DNA of 58,251 nt from a virus: positions 1 through 58,251 of the IMG/VR virus record IMGVR_UViG_3300044637_000534; one strand, given 5' to 3'. Both the position numbers and the translations under genes were made by a program. Within the stretch, counting starts at the first letter, position 1, and every line of letters begins with the position of its first letter. Below are positions 1 through 5,619 of this stretch, in pieces. The notes under the pieces were generated by a model, which worked only from the letters and a program-made list of their open reading frames with translations, was not told where the DNA came from and did not search any database.

Positions 1-184
1 TGAAGAGGAACCAGCCGTCGCGTGTGTATGGGTTGCCGTCGTCGTCCGTGCCGTCGTTCTCTACTTCGAGAAGTAACTCGTCGCCTCGAACCCGCAGGCT
101 GAGACGCTCGCCCTGATCTTCAACGCAGTCGAAATCATCATCGAGCACGGGCTCACGAACGAATGAAATGAATGGGTCGTCCAT
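1..184 (-). CDS. Small acidic hypothetical protein, 3' end cut by window edge
   Basis: Reads leftward from ATG at 184 off the left edge. The 61 visible residues are strongly acidic (DDDFDCVEDQGE near residue 15, ENDGTDDDGN near residue 40). It is almost identical to the complete 79-residue gene at 57577-57816, from which the missing C-terminus can be inferred. A GAGGAGG ribosome site lies just before the start, inside the end of the upstream gene at 187-360. Function unknown. The duplication most likely reflects overlapping contig ends. Confidence 0.7.
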   Translation of the reverse strand, partial: MDDPFISFVREPVLDDDFDCVEDQGERLSLRVRGDELLLEVENDGTDDDGNPYTRDGWFLF

Positions 185-186
185 CG

Positions 187-360
187 TCACTCCTCCTCGA
201 ACCAATCGAACAACGCAGCAGCGCGCACTTCGGAGCGCAGCATACCGAGCGAGAGGATAGACACGAGGTCGTCGTACAATCCGCACAGCGAGACGGTGAA
301 GTAGATCAGTTGGTATCGAAATGTTGGCAGGTCATTGAAGCGAGGGATGAATGGTCGCAT
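187..360 (-). CDS. Hypothetical 57-residue early protein
   Basis: ATG at 360, preceded by GGAGAGTAAC, a half of the dispersed GTWACT palindrome doubling as ribosome site. The stop falls 3 bases before the next ATG. The residues after MRPFIPRF differ completely from the second copy at 57819-57992, while the middle (VSLCGLYDDLVSILSLG) and the C-terminus (AAALFDWFEEE) are identical. This is a short variable patch in a conserved frame. Too short and divergent to assign a function. Confidence 0.6.
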   Translation of the reverse strand: MRPFIPRFNDLPTFRYQLIYFTVSLCGLYDDLVSILSLGMLRSEVRAAALFDWFEEE

Positions 361-374
361 GTTACTCTCCGTGG

Positions 375-773
375 TTACGCTGCGATGGTGTGATGGTGGA
401 ATGGTGTGTTGTCATTGGCATCGTCGATCGTCTGGCGCATCTCGCGCAGATCGAACGTCATGACCTCGCGATCGTCGACGGGGCGGAGCTTACTGCCGAA
501 ATAGAGTTGGTTCTTCTTCGTGAAAAACGGACGACCGAACCCGAGCAGGTCGAACAAACCATTCAACCGATCCTTCGTGGTCGGCGTCGGATAGCCGCAG
601 AAGGACACACTCAGGATGTTGTCATTGCGTGTCCCATCTTCGTTGACGCGGGCGAACTCTGCGATGGGATGGTAGTGCAGGAAGAGCGTTCTGCCGTCGG
701 TGTGAGAACGAGCGGCACGAGCGGGCACGCCTTTGATGAAGGCTGAACAGATCTTGCGTGTTTCCTTACGCAT
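375..773 (-). CDS. Hypothetical 132-residue early protein
   Basis: ATG at 773 chosen over longer in-frame starts because AGGGGAG lies 7-12 bases upstream and upstream codons overlap the gene at 787. Basic N-terminus (MRKETRKICSAF), an SFCGYPTPTTKDRLNGLF segment, and a C-terminal HHHTIAA tail encoded by the GATGGTGTGATGG repeat. The C-terminal part recurs at 58007-58251. No family recognised; it belongs to the leftward run of small early genes that in phages often carry host-takeover functions. Confidence 0.65.
   Translation of the reverse strand: MRKETRKICSAFIKGVPARAARSHTDGRTLFLHYHPIAEFARVNEDGTRNDNILSVSFCGYPTPTTKDRLNGLFDLLGFGRPFFTKKNQLYFGSKLRPVDDREVMTFDLREMRQTIDDANDNTPFHHHTIAA
384..398. repeat. 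GATGGTGTGATGGTG repeat copy
   Basis: One of about a dozen dispersed copies of a second short repeat (see findings). Here it encodes the C-terminal His/Thr tail of the gene at 375-773. Confidence 0.5.
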
Positions 774-786
774 GGAAGTTACTCCC

Positions 787-1011
787 CTAGTAATTGATGG
801 ATGAAGGCATTGGGTCGGGTTGCGGGCCGCGAGATGAGAGCGCGGTTGCATACGCGATGGCAGTTGAACGCTGCGCGAAAGACTGGCGGCGCAGCACGCG
901 ATCGGTGCGGGTGTCAATGGCTGACACCCACCATCCGTTGAGACCGGCACGCACATTGACAAGGATGCCGTCGACCAGGCGCGTCCAGATTACTTCGCCA
1001 GTTACGCTCAT
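787..1011 (-). CDS. Hypothetical 74-residue early protein
   Basis: Starts at ATG 1011 overlapping the TGA of the 20-residue peptide gene (ATGA), a typical coupled arrangement. The protein is mildly basic, with a W-rich beta-like stretch (LNGWWVSAID) and an R-rich middle. The codons near 989-1005 contain one palindrome copy (ATTACT-N5-AGTTAC). No family recognised. Confidence 0.55.
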   Translation of the reverse strand: MSVTGEVIWTRLVDGILVNVRAGLNGWWVSAIDTRTDRVLRRQSFAQRSTAIAYATALSSRGPQPDPMPSSINY

Positions 1012-1070
1012 CGTGCGTACTCGATGGCGAGGTAGAGGAAGAAGGCGAGGATGATGAAGCCTTCACGCAT
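1008..1070 (-). CDS. Putative 20-residue single-span membrane peptide
   Basis: ATG at 1070 with GGAG 9 bases upstream encodes MREGFIILAFFLYLAIEYAR and stops in an ATGA overlap with the next gene. Thirteen or so central residues are hydrophobic, enough for one short membrane helix, with charged ends. The good ribosome site and coupling support translation; the very small size keeps confidence moderate. It overlaps the last codons of the gene at 1063-1230. Confidence 0.45.
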   Translation of the reverse strand: MREGFIILAFFLYLAIEYAR

Positions 1071-1230
1071 GGCGCTTTCTCCGGTTACGTTTCGGAGTAA
1101 CGGGCACGGGAATGAAGATCGGCATGGGTGCGGGGAACACGAGTTCGCCGAGGCGCTCGCACTGTTCCTTGAAGTATCGATCGGCGACGGACTTGACGTC
1201 GTAGCGTGTGTTGGTGTTGCGGCGGGACAT
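1063..1230 (-). CDS. Hypothetical basic 55-residue protein
   Basis: ATG at 1230 follows AGGAGTAACCACC, the palindrome-embedded ribosome site. The product begins MSRRNTNTRYDVKSVADRYF and ends in a proline-rich, then very basic tail (PVTPKRNRRKRHA), which could bind nucleic acid. The stop overlaps the next small gene by a few bases. No homologue recognised. Confidence 0.6.
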   Translation of the reverse strand: MSRRNTNTRYDVKSVADRYFKEQCERLGELVFPAPMPIFIPVPVTPKRNRRKRHA

Positions 1231-1247
1231 GGTGGTTACTCCTGTAG

Positions 1248-1457
1248 TTATTTGGTGGGCTCGATGGTGAATACGAACACGTCCTCGCCGCGCATTGCGG
1301 CGCCGTCGTAGTGGTGCGGGTGCTGGAGATCTTCCTCCCATGCGAACACTTCGCCCGGCACGAGCTTGATCGCTTCTTCCAGCGTCTCAGCAGTGCCGAT
1401 CGTGATGCGCGCGGGCACGTTACCTGCGTATGCCATTTCCTGAACAACAAACGTCAT
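1248..1457 (-). CDS. Hypothetical 69-residue protein
   Basis: ATG at 1457 with GGAGAGTAACC upstream. The stop TAA sits inside the left half of the next palindrome (TAACT-N5-AGTAAC), so stop codon, ribosome site and next start lie within about 25 bases. The sequence looks like a small alpha/beta fold (ARITIGTAETLEEAIKLV, then VFVFTIEPTK). Function unknown. Confidence 0.6.
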   Translation of the reverse strand: MTFVVQEMAYAGNVPARITIGTAETLEEAIKLVPGEVFAWEEDLQHPHHYDGAAMRGEDVFVFTIEPTK

Positions 1458-1468
1458 GGTTACTCTCC

Positions 1469-1633
1469 TCAGTAAAAGATGCGGTACGAGAAATTGCAGT
1501 CGATCGTCGCGGCATCGTCGCCGGGACCGTCATAGCAACCGTAGTAAACGATGGTCGCTTTGCCCTCGAAGTACTCGTCCGTGAGATCGAGGAAGAAAGC
1601 ATTGGTCGTGAGAACGTCGAGGAAGCGGTTCAT
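1469..1633 (-). CDS. Hypothetical 54-residue protein
   Basis: Begins MNRFLDVLTTNAFFLDLTDE at ATG 1633 after CGGGAGTAACCC and ends TGA immediately followed by the ribosome site of the gene at 1457. Two cysteines (YGCYDG and IDCNF) and many aromatic residues; short acidic middle. Close packing, coding-like composition and a clear ribosome site support it despite its size. Function unknown. Confidence 0.55.
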   Translation of the reverse strand: MNRFLDVLTTNAFFLDLTDEYFEGKATIVYYGCYDGPGDDAATIDCNFSYRIFY

Positions 1634-1648
1634 GGGTTACTCCCGGAG

Positions 1649-1816
1649 TTAGAGCGATGCGGGGTCGATGGGCGTGTCGGCGAGCACGACGGCGATCAAG
1701 CCTGCATCGCGCTTGGATGGCTTGAAGTGCACGAGCGCGTGCATCTTCGCCTCATAGAGAGACGATGCTTCAAACTCGATGCGGCGTGACTTGAAGAACG
1801 CAATATAGGTACGCAT
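1649..1816 (-). CDS. Small conserved-type phage protein, 55 residues
   Basis: ATG at 1816 with CAGGAGTAACCGCC upstream. The pattern MRTYIAFFKSRRIE, then SLYEAKMHALVHFK, and the end VVLADTPIDPASL resembles a small protein that I recall from several phages, without known function. Its stop TAA lies in the palindrome half preceding the next gene. The family resemblance is from memory. Confidence 0.6.
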   Translation of the reverse strand: MRTYIAFFKSRRIEFEASSLYEAKMHALVHFKPSKRDAGLIAVVLADTPIDPASL

Positions 1817-1893
1817 GGCGGTTACTCCTGAAGTTATGGGGGGACGATCGCGCGGGTGAGTGCGCGCGTTGTGATGGTGTGATGGTGGAAGGC

Positions 1894-1912
1894 GGGGGGC
1901 GCTTGGCCCCCC
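1894..1912 (-). terminator. GC hairpin after the 219-residue gene
   Basis: GGGGGGC at 1894-1900 pairs with GCCCCCC at 1906-1912 over a 5-base loop, directly downstream (leftward) of the stop at 1926. No T-run follows, so it may be a weak or factor-dependent terminator or an mRNA-stabilising structure. Confidence 0.4.
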
Positions 1913-1929
1913 GTTACTGTGAGAGTTAC
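1913..1929. repeat. Dispersed palindrome GTTACT-N5-AGTTAC
   Basis: Copy with GTTACT at 1913-1918 and AGTTAC at 1924-1929, spanning the stop codon of the leftward 219-residue gene. Member of the genome-wide family described in findings. Confidence 0.7.
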
Positions 1930-2585
1930 GCGGCGACCCCGAGCGAGGCGAGATGCGCGCGGGCCTTGGCGATCTCTGCGGCGCGGGCGAGCGTGGCGAT
2001 CTGCGCCTCGAGTGCAGACTTGGCGGCAGTCGCGCCTTCCAGTGCGATCGGGGTGTCGCTCTCTTCGTTGAGCTTGATCGCTGCCTCGACTGCCTTGAGT
2101 GCAGCCTTGAGCTGCTGCTCGATGGTGCGGGCCTTGGCTTCATCCTTAGCCATTGCCGCCTCGATCTCGTCGTCAGTCAGCGCATAGTCGGGTGACTTGA
2201 GCTGATTGCGGACGACCTGCAGATAGGCGTTGACGGCAGACTTACGGTCGACCTGCATGTTACCATAGATAGTAACCGCGCGACCGATCACGTCGACGGC
2301 ATCGACGGTTGTGAGCGCGCCGAACTCGATCGTCTTCTTGATCTCGCTCTTAGTCTTCTTGACGCTATCGGTCGTGCGATCGTGCACCGACTTCTTGCCT
2401 TGTGCCTCAATGAACGTGTTGACGATCATCTCGGCATCGTCGGGCGAGACGACGCCATCGGCTGCAGCGGAGACCGTGAGGACGATCATCTTGGGCCAGG
2501 CATCACCGCCTGCAGCCTTGTCGCCTGCGAGCTTCTTCGAGGCGGAGAGATAGTCGGAGAGGCGGTTGTCGTTGCGGATGGTCAT
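1926..2585 (-). CDS. Alpha-helical early protein, 219 residues
   Basis: ATG at 2585 with GGAGAT 8 bases upstream. Almost entirely helical in composition: residues 1-120 carry mixed Ala/Asp/Lys helices (KKLAGDKAAGGDAWPK early, DRTTDSVKKTKSEIKK near 70), and 140-215 is Ala/Glu/Lys-rich with likely coiled-coil periodicity (EAKARTIEQQLKAALKAVEA). The largest gene of the left early cluster. A palindrome copy (2259-2276) lies inside it. Regulatory, scaffold or host-interaction roles are possible; none is supported. Confidence 0.75.
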   Translation of the reverse strand: MTIRNDNRLSDYLSASKKLAGDKAAGGDAWPKMIVLTVSAAADGVVSPDDAEMIVNTFIEAQGKKSVHDRTTDSVKKTKSEIKKTIEFGALTTVDAVDVIGRAVTIYGNMQVDRKSAVNAYLQVVRNQLKSPDYALTDDEIEAAMAKDEAKARTIEQQLKAALKAVEAAIKLNEESDTPIALEGATAAKSALEAQIATLARAAEIAKARAHLASLGVAA

Positions 2586-2655
2586 AGTGGTATCTCCATA
2601 GGGTTGGGACCGGCAGTCTTGCCGGGTGTGGTTGCAGTGTAGTTTCAGGGTGTGG

Positions 2656-2672
2656 GTTACTCTGGAAGTTAC
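2656..2672. repeat. Dispersed palindrome GTTACT-N5-AGTTAC
   Basis: Half-sites 2656-2661 and 2667-2672 in the intergenic region, followed within 10 bases by a further AGTAAC half-site. Confidence 0.7.
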
Positions 2673-2822
2673 AGCAAAGTAACAAAGAGCTCGCGGGAGC
2701 TAATTCTAATTCTAAATGTTTTTTTTGAATGAACCTATAGAGGTGTGATGGTGTGATGGTTTTAGAATAAGGCATCACACGACCGGGGGGGTCGCGCGCG
2801 CGCGTGGGGGGTTATATTGTTT

Positions 2823-2845
2823 TTAGAATTAGAATTAGAATTAGA
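2823..2845. repeat. Tandem TTAGAA iterons
   Basis: Four head-to-tail TTAGAA hexamers, the last lacking one base. The inverse pattern TTCTAA occurs twice at 2704-2715, so the two clusters flank about 105 bases. Short AT-rich iterons of this kind are usual at origins and operators; here the role is unproven. Confidence 0.55.
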
Positions 2846-2888
2846 TATAGAAGAGGCCCCATTGCGTGCGGGTAACACTCGCCCACCG

Positions 2889-3089
2889 TCAGAAGTGTTG
2901 GCGAAGAACACGGGCCATCGTCATGCCGGTCGGGATACGTTGAACCCTCACACCATCACACGATACCGGCGTGCGATCGTGTTCGATCGTGTAGAACGGC
3001 TTGGAATATTCCAGCGAGGCGAGCACGCGCGCCTGACGTTTGGCCTTCTCATATTTCGCTTGCAGGTTGCGGTTAACTTGTGAGCCCAT
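2889..3089 (-). CDS. Hypothetical basic 66-residue protein, first gene of the leftward block
   Basis: ATG at 3089 with AAAGGAT about 8 bases upstream. The N-terminal half is basic and helical (NRNLQAKYEKAKRQARVLAS), and the C-terminal half reads EHDRTPVSCDGVRVQR. It is the first gene after the long noncoding region and so probably the first early transcript; no function recognised. Confidence 0.6.
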   Translation of the reverse strand: MGSQVNRNLQAKYEKAKRQARVLASLEYSKPFYTIEHDRTPVSCDGVRVQRIPTGMTMARVLRQHF

Positions 3090-3104
3090 GATGGTATCCT
3101 TTCG

Positions 3105-3121
3105 GTTACTTTGAGAGTTAC
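3105..3121. repeat. Dispersed palindrome GTTACT-N5-AGTTAC
   Basis: Half-sites 3105-3110 and 3116-3121, about 15 bases upstream of the first leftward early gene, a position suited to an operator. Confidence 0.7.
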
Positions 3122-3682
3122 AGGGTTAAATTGACAAACGGGAAAACAATTCTCCCGCGCAGGTCGCACTCCCGCGCGGGTTAAATGGTGTTATTCGGTT
3201 TAGGCGTTGAACCGAAAACCGTCCGGGGTATCGCTTGCCACCGGAGCGCCGCGCATCGTCGCATCGTCGTCGATGCTTTGCGCGGGAGCGATAGGCGCGG
3301 CTAATATCACTCGCGCTCGCTCACGTCCCCGATCGGCCCCTCGCGCTGTCGCGCGCCCCATGGCTCCCGGTTTTCGCGCGTCAGGTCCCCATGCGGTGCG
3401 CGGGTGCCGGGGTGCGATGGATCGCACGCTTGCGGCAATGGGCGCATGGGCGAGCGGGTGGAAAGCCCGCGACTGTTTCAGTAATTCCGTGGCACCGTCC
3501 TTTCGTTGGTGGGTTACACCATAGGGTCGGCGGTAACTCGGAAGTAACCGGACCCCCCACCCCGGAACGGACAGGGGGGGCGGGGGGAGGGGTGGCTCTT
3601 TTTTGGGTACCTTAAAAATATCCAGGACCTAAAAACCTTGATGTAACCTTCGTGATACTTCCGCTATACGCAGACATGAAAA

Positions 3683-3700
3683 AGGCCCCCGCAGGGGCCT
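3683..3700 (-). terminator. Rho-independent terminator facing left
   Basis: AGGCCCC/GGGGCCT stem with a CGCA loop. On the minus strand it is followed by five T. It would stop leftward transcripts coming from the terminase side before they enter the early control region. Confidence 0.75.
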
Positions 3701-3750
3701 CAAACCAAAACACCATCACACCCTTGAACCCCACCACACCCCCGCTAAAC

Positions 3751-4006
3751 TCAGTGCACCAAAACTGCACCGGGTTCTTCGCAACCCATTGATGTTATGG
3801 TTGAAGTGGTCCCATGGGATCTGGGGTTAGCGTATGTCGACCCCCTGGTCGCAAGTCGCGGATAAATCACAAAAAATCGTTTGTTACCAATAAGATACCT
3901 TCGTCGAAGGAAGCGGGTTACATACGCTTGAGTTGACCTGCGGGAGGTCCTGATCCATCTTCAGTGCACCACCATCGCACCAGATCACAAGACACCTGGT
4001 GCAGTG
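3751..4006. promoter_or_regulatory. Candidate integrase arm-type repeats
   Basis: TCAGTGCACC occurs at 3751-3760 and 3961-3970, each followed six bases later by GCACC. A related inverted GGTGCAGTG lies at 3998-4006. Spaced repeats just upstream of a tyrosine integrase are typical of arm-binding sites around attP. The crossover core was not identified. Confidence 0.35.
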
Positions 4007-4036
4007 TAACCCACTGGAAACCCACGAAAACCACCC

Positions 4037-5089
4037 ATGGCCTCCATCTTCAAAGTCGCGTCAGGCAAGTGGCGCGTGCAGGTCCGTCGCAAGGGCCAGG
4101 CTCCCATCTCGGAGTATTTCACCTCCCACGCCGAAGCCGTCCGCTACGCGCGCGGGCTCGAAGTCGACTTCGATCGGCAGAAGCGCACCCCTGCCGGGGT
4201 GCGTACCACCTTCGCAACCGTGATCGACGCCTACACCAACAGCCTACGCCACAAGGTCGGCACGACCAAAGAGTGGAACCTTCAGATGCTGAAGGACAGG
4301 TTGGGGCATGTGCGGATCGACGAGCTGACCCAGGCGCGGGTGTCCGAGTTCCTCAAGCAGCGCGAGCGCGACGGGGCTGGACCCGTCACGAACATGCAGA
4401 CCTTTTCGTACCTTCGTACCGCACTGCGGTATGGCGGGGCGCACATCGAGGCGGGCGAGGCCATCGCCGAGGCGCTCACCCGGATGCAGCTCCTGTGGGA
4501 CGCGATGATGCACACCAAGCAGATCGCCCACTCCAAGCACCGCGACCGGCGTCCGACGGAGGAGGAGTTGGGCCATTTGATGGACCACTTCGACAGCCGC
4601 CCCCGGTCCAAGATGCCCATGACGGACATCATGCTCTTCGCGATCTGCACCGCGATGCGGCAGGGCGAGATCCTGCGCATCCGGTGGGAGGACTTCGACG
4701 CAGAGAAGCGCTTGATATTGGTCAGGGGGAGAAAAGACCCAACGCAAGCTGGTGGGCGCGACCAGAGCGTGCCCCTCTTGCGCGGTCATGTTCGGGTGGC
4801 CAACAAAGCGCAGGACCCGGTCGAAATCATGCTGCGTCAAATCAGCGCTAGACGCAGGTCAGGAGTTATTTTTCCGCATAGCAAGCCGACGGTCGTTAAC
4901 GCCTGGATACACGCGACCGATACCCTGAGAATAAATGACCTCACCTTCCATGACCTACGTCACGATGGGGTATCGAGGATGTTTGAAGCGGGTTATGATA
5001 TTCCGCAGGTCGCTGCTGTGTCCGGGCACAAAAGCTGGAAGAACCTCCAGCGCTATACAAATTTGCGACCGGAAAAGGTGCAGCGTTGA
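4037..5089 (+). CDS. int: Tyrosine-family site-specific integrase
   Basis: 350 residues, usual length for phage integrases. The N-terminal arm-binding part (1-50, KWRVQVRRKGQAPISEYF) is followed by a core-binding domain (55-160) and a catalytic domain with all expected residues: R208 (TAMRQGE), K233, H305-x-x-R308 (FHDLRHDG), H331 (SGHKSW) and nucleophile Y340 (LQRYTN). It would integrate and help excise the phage genome, making this phage temperate. ATG at 4037 has no strong ribosome site. The following gene encodes an excisionase-like HTH protein, which fits a recombination module. Confidence 0.95.
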   Translation: MASIFKVASGKWRVQVRRKGQAPISEYFTSHAEAVRYARGLEVDFDRQKRTPAGVRTTFATVIDAYTNSLRHKVGTTKEWNLQMLKDRLGHVRIDELTQARVSEFLKQRERDGAGPVTNMQTFSYLRTALRYGGAHIEAGEAIAEALTRMQLLWDAMMHTKQIAHSKHRDRRPTEEELGHLMDHFDSRPRSKMPMTDIMLFAICTAMRQGEILRIRWEDFDAEKRLILVRGRKDPTQAGGRDQSVPLLRGHVRVANKAQDPVEIMLRQISARRRSGVIFPHSKPTVVNAWIHATDTLRINDLTFHDLRHDGVSRMFEAGYDIPQVAAVSGHKSWKNLQRYTNLRPEKVQR

Positions 5090-5122
5090 AGTATGGCCTT
5101 TTACGGTCGAAAATGGTCTAGT

Positions 5123-5139
5123 TGACGCTCCCCGCGTCA
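5123..5139. terminator. Small hairpin after integrase
   Basis: TGACGC-TCCCC-GCGTCA, a 6-bp perfect stem 30 bases past the integrase stop. No long T-run follows; it may be weak termination or mRNA protection. Confidence 0.3.
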
Positions 5140-5179
5140 GATGCATTTTCCACCATATCAACACTGAAGTGGGGTGGAG

Positions 5180-5410
5180 ATGCTCGACGTGGAAACAGCG
5201 CTGTCTTCAACTTTGCGAAGCGAGCTGCAGATCTTTTCCGAGGATGAATTAGCGCACGTTCTGGTCATAAAATCCCAGACGCTGGCGACGTGGCGGGCCG
5301 AGAGTAGAGGTCCAGACTACGTCAAGCTGGGTAAAAGTATTTTCTATCGCAAGCAGGATGTCGTAACCTGGATCAACGAGAGTGTAGTGTTGACCAGGCG
5401 GGCGACTTGA
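5180..5410 (+). CDS. Excisionase/AlpA-like winged HTH protein
   Basis: 76 residues from ATG 5180 (a GTG at 5174 is possible; GGGG at 5171-5174 suits the ATG). The pattern FSEDELAHVLVIKSQTLATWRAESRGPDYVKLGKSIFYRKQDVVTWI matches the MerR-like HTH_17/excisionase fold: a helix-turn-helix, a GPxYVKLG turn and a wing reading YRKQDVVTWI. Placed directly after the integrase it is likely the recombination directionality factor or a small DNA-binding regulator. A paralogous fold occurs at 45184-45429. Confidence 0.75.
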   Translation: MLDVETALSSTLRSELQIFSEDELAHVLVIKSQTLATWRAESRGPDYVKLGKSIFYRKQDVVTWINESVVLTRRAT

Positions 5411-5619
5411 GTTCGGAAGTCATTACCATCGAAGTAACCGAGTGGGACCAGATCGAAGCGTTGGAGAGGTGCATCTATAGCCTCACCAACGCGATGGAGA
5501 GCTGCGGAGACGAGGAGCTCGAGGGCCTGTTCCAGCACGACATTGCGTGTTTGCTTCTCCTGCGTGAGGAGCTCAAGGACGCGGTCGACTGCTACACAGA
5601 GCCGTCGCGCCCCAACTAG
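5407..5619 (+). CDS. Hypothetical acidic helical protein, 70 residues
   Basis: TTG start at 5407 overlapping the preceding TGA (TTGA), with AGGCGGG upstream. The product is acidic and helical (WDQIEALERCIYSLTNAMES, then LLLREELKDAVDCY). It ends 4 bases inside the convergent terminase gene. Translational coupling to the HTH gene suggests a shared role in integration control; function unknown. The codons at the start carry a palindrome-like ATTACC-N5-AGTAAC. Confidence 0.5.
   Translation: MSSEVITIEVTEWDQIEALERCIYSLTNAMESCGDEELEGLFQHDIACLLLLREELKDAVDCYTEPSRPN

Larger units (their letters stand above)
1..619. repeat. Imperfect terminal direct repeat, left copy
   Basis: Bases 1-619 match 57633-58251 over the same length, beginning exactly at the first base and ending exactly at the last base of the window. 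Substitutions are clustered, notably around 218-232 and 300-345, inside the 57-residue gene. Exact coincidence with both ends points to an unmerged circular overlap rather than a tandem gene duplication. Biological terminal repeats of T7-type phages are normally identical. Confidence 0.85.
2586..2888. other. Intergenic region with iterons and palindrome; candidate origin or control region
   Basis: About 300 noncoding bases in the leftward early block. It holds a palindrome copy (2656-2672), TAATTCTAATTCTAA at 2701-2715 facing four tandem TTAGAA units at 2823-2845 as an inverted set, an eight-T run (2719-2726), two GTGTGATGG units (2742-2760), a CGACC/GGTCG hairpin near 2780 and alternating CG. 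Clustered AT-rich iterons next to GC tracts resemble phage replication origins or multi-site operators. No gene or convincing consensus promoter seen. Confidence 0.4.
3090..4036. other. Long noncoding switch/attachment region upstream of integrase
   Basis: About 950 bases without a credible gene, between the leftward early block and the rightward integrase. It contains palindrome copies at 3105-3121 and 3533-3548, a CCCGCGC/GCGCGGG hairpin (3154-3180), a leftward-facing terminator (3683-3700), direct repeats next to the integrase and a perfect TCCCATGGGA palindrome near 3813. Early promoter(s), repressor operators and attP are expected here, but I find no clear -35/-10 pair and no tRNA-like core. 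Confidence 0.5.

Noticed and set aside
1-619. True direct terminal repeats of a T7-type genome
   Set aside because: The copies differ at many clustered positions, whereas packaged terminal repeats are copied from the same concatemer and are normally identical.
3207-3524. A 105-residue rightward open frame in the switch region
   Set aside because: Arg/Ala/Pro-rich composition typical of chance frames in GC-rich DNA, no ribosome site, and no recognisable fold; the region better suits control sequence.
3800-3830. Possible tRNA 3' end as attP core (TCCCATGGGACCA on the minus strand)
   Set aside because: No T-loop and no acceptor pairing partner; kept only as an unassigned palindrome.
3964-4851. 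A 295-residue frame overlapping the integrase
   Set aside because: Arg/His/Pro-rich shadow frame of the integrase gene with no independent signal.
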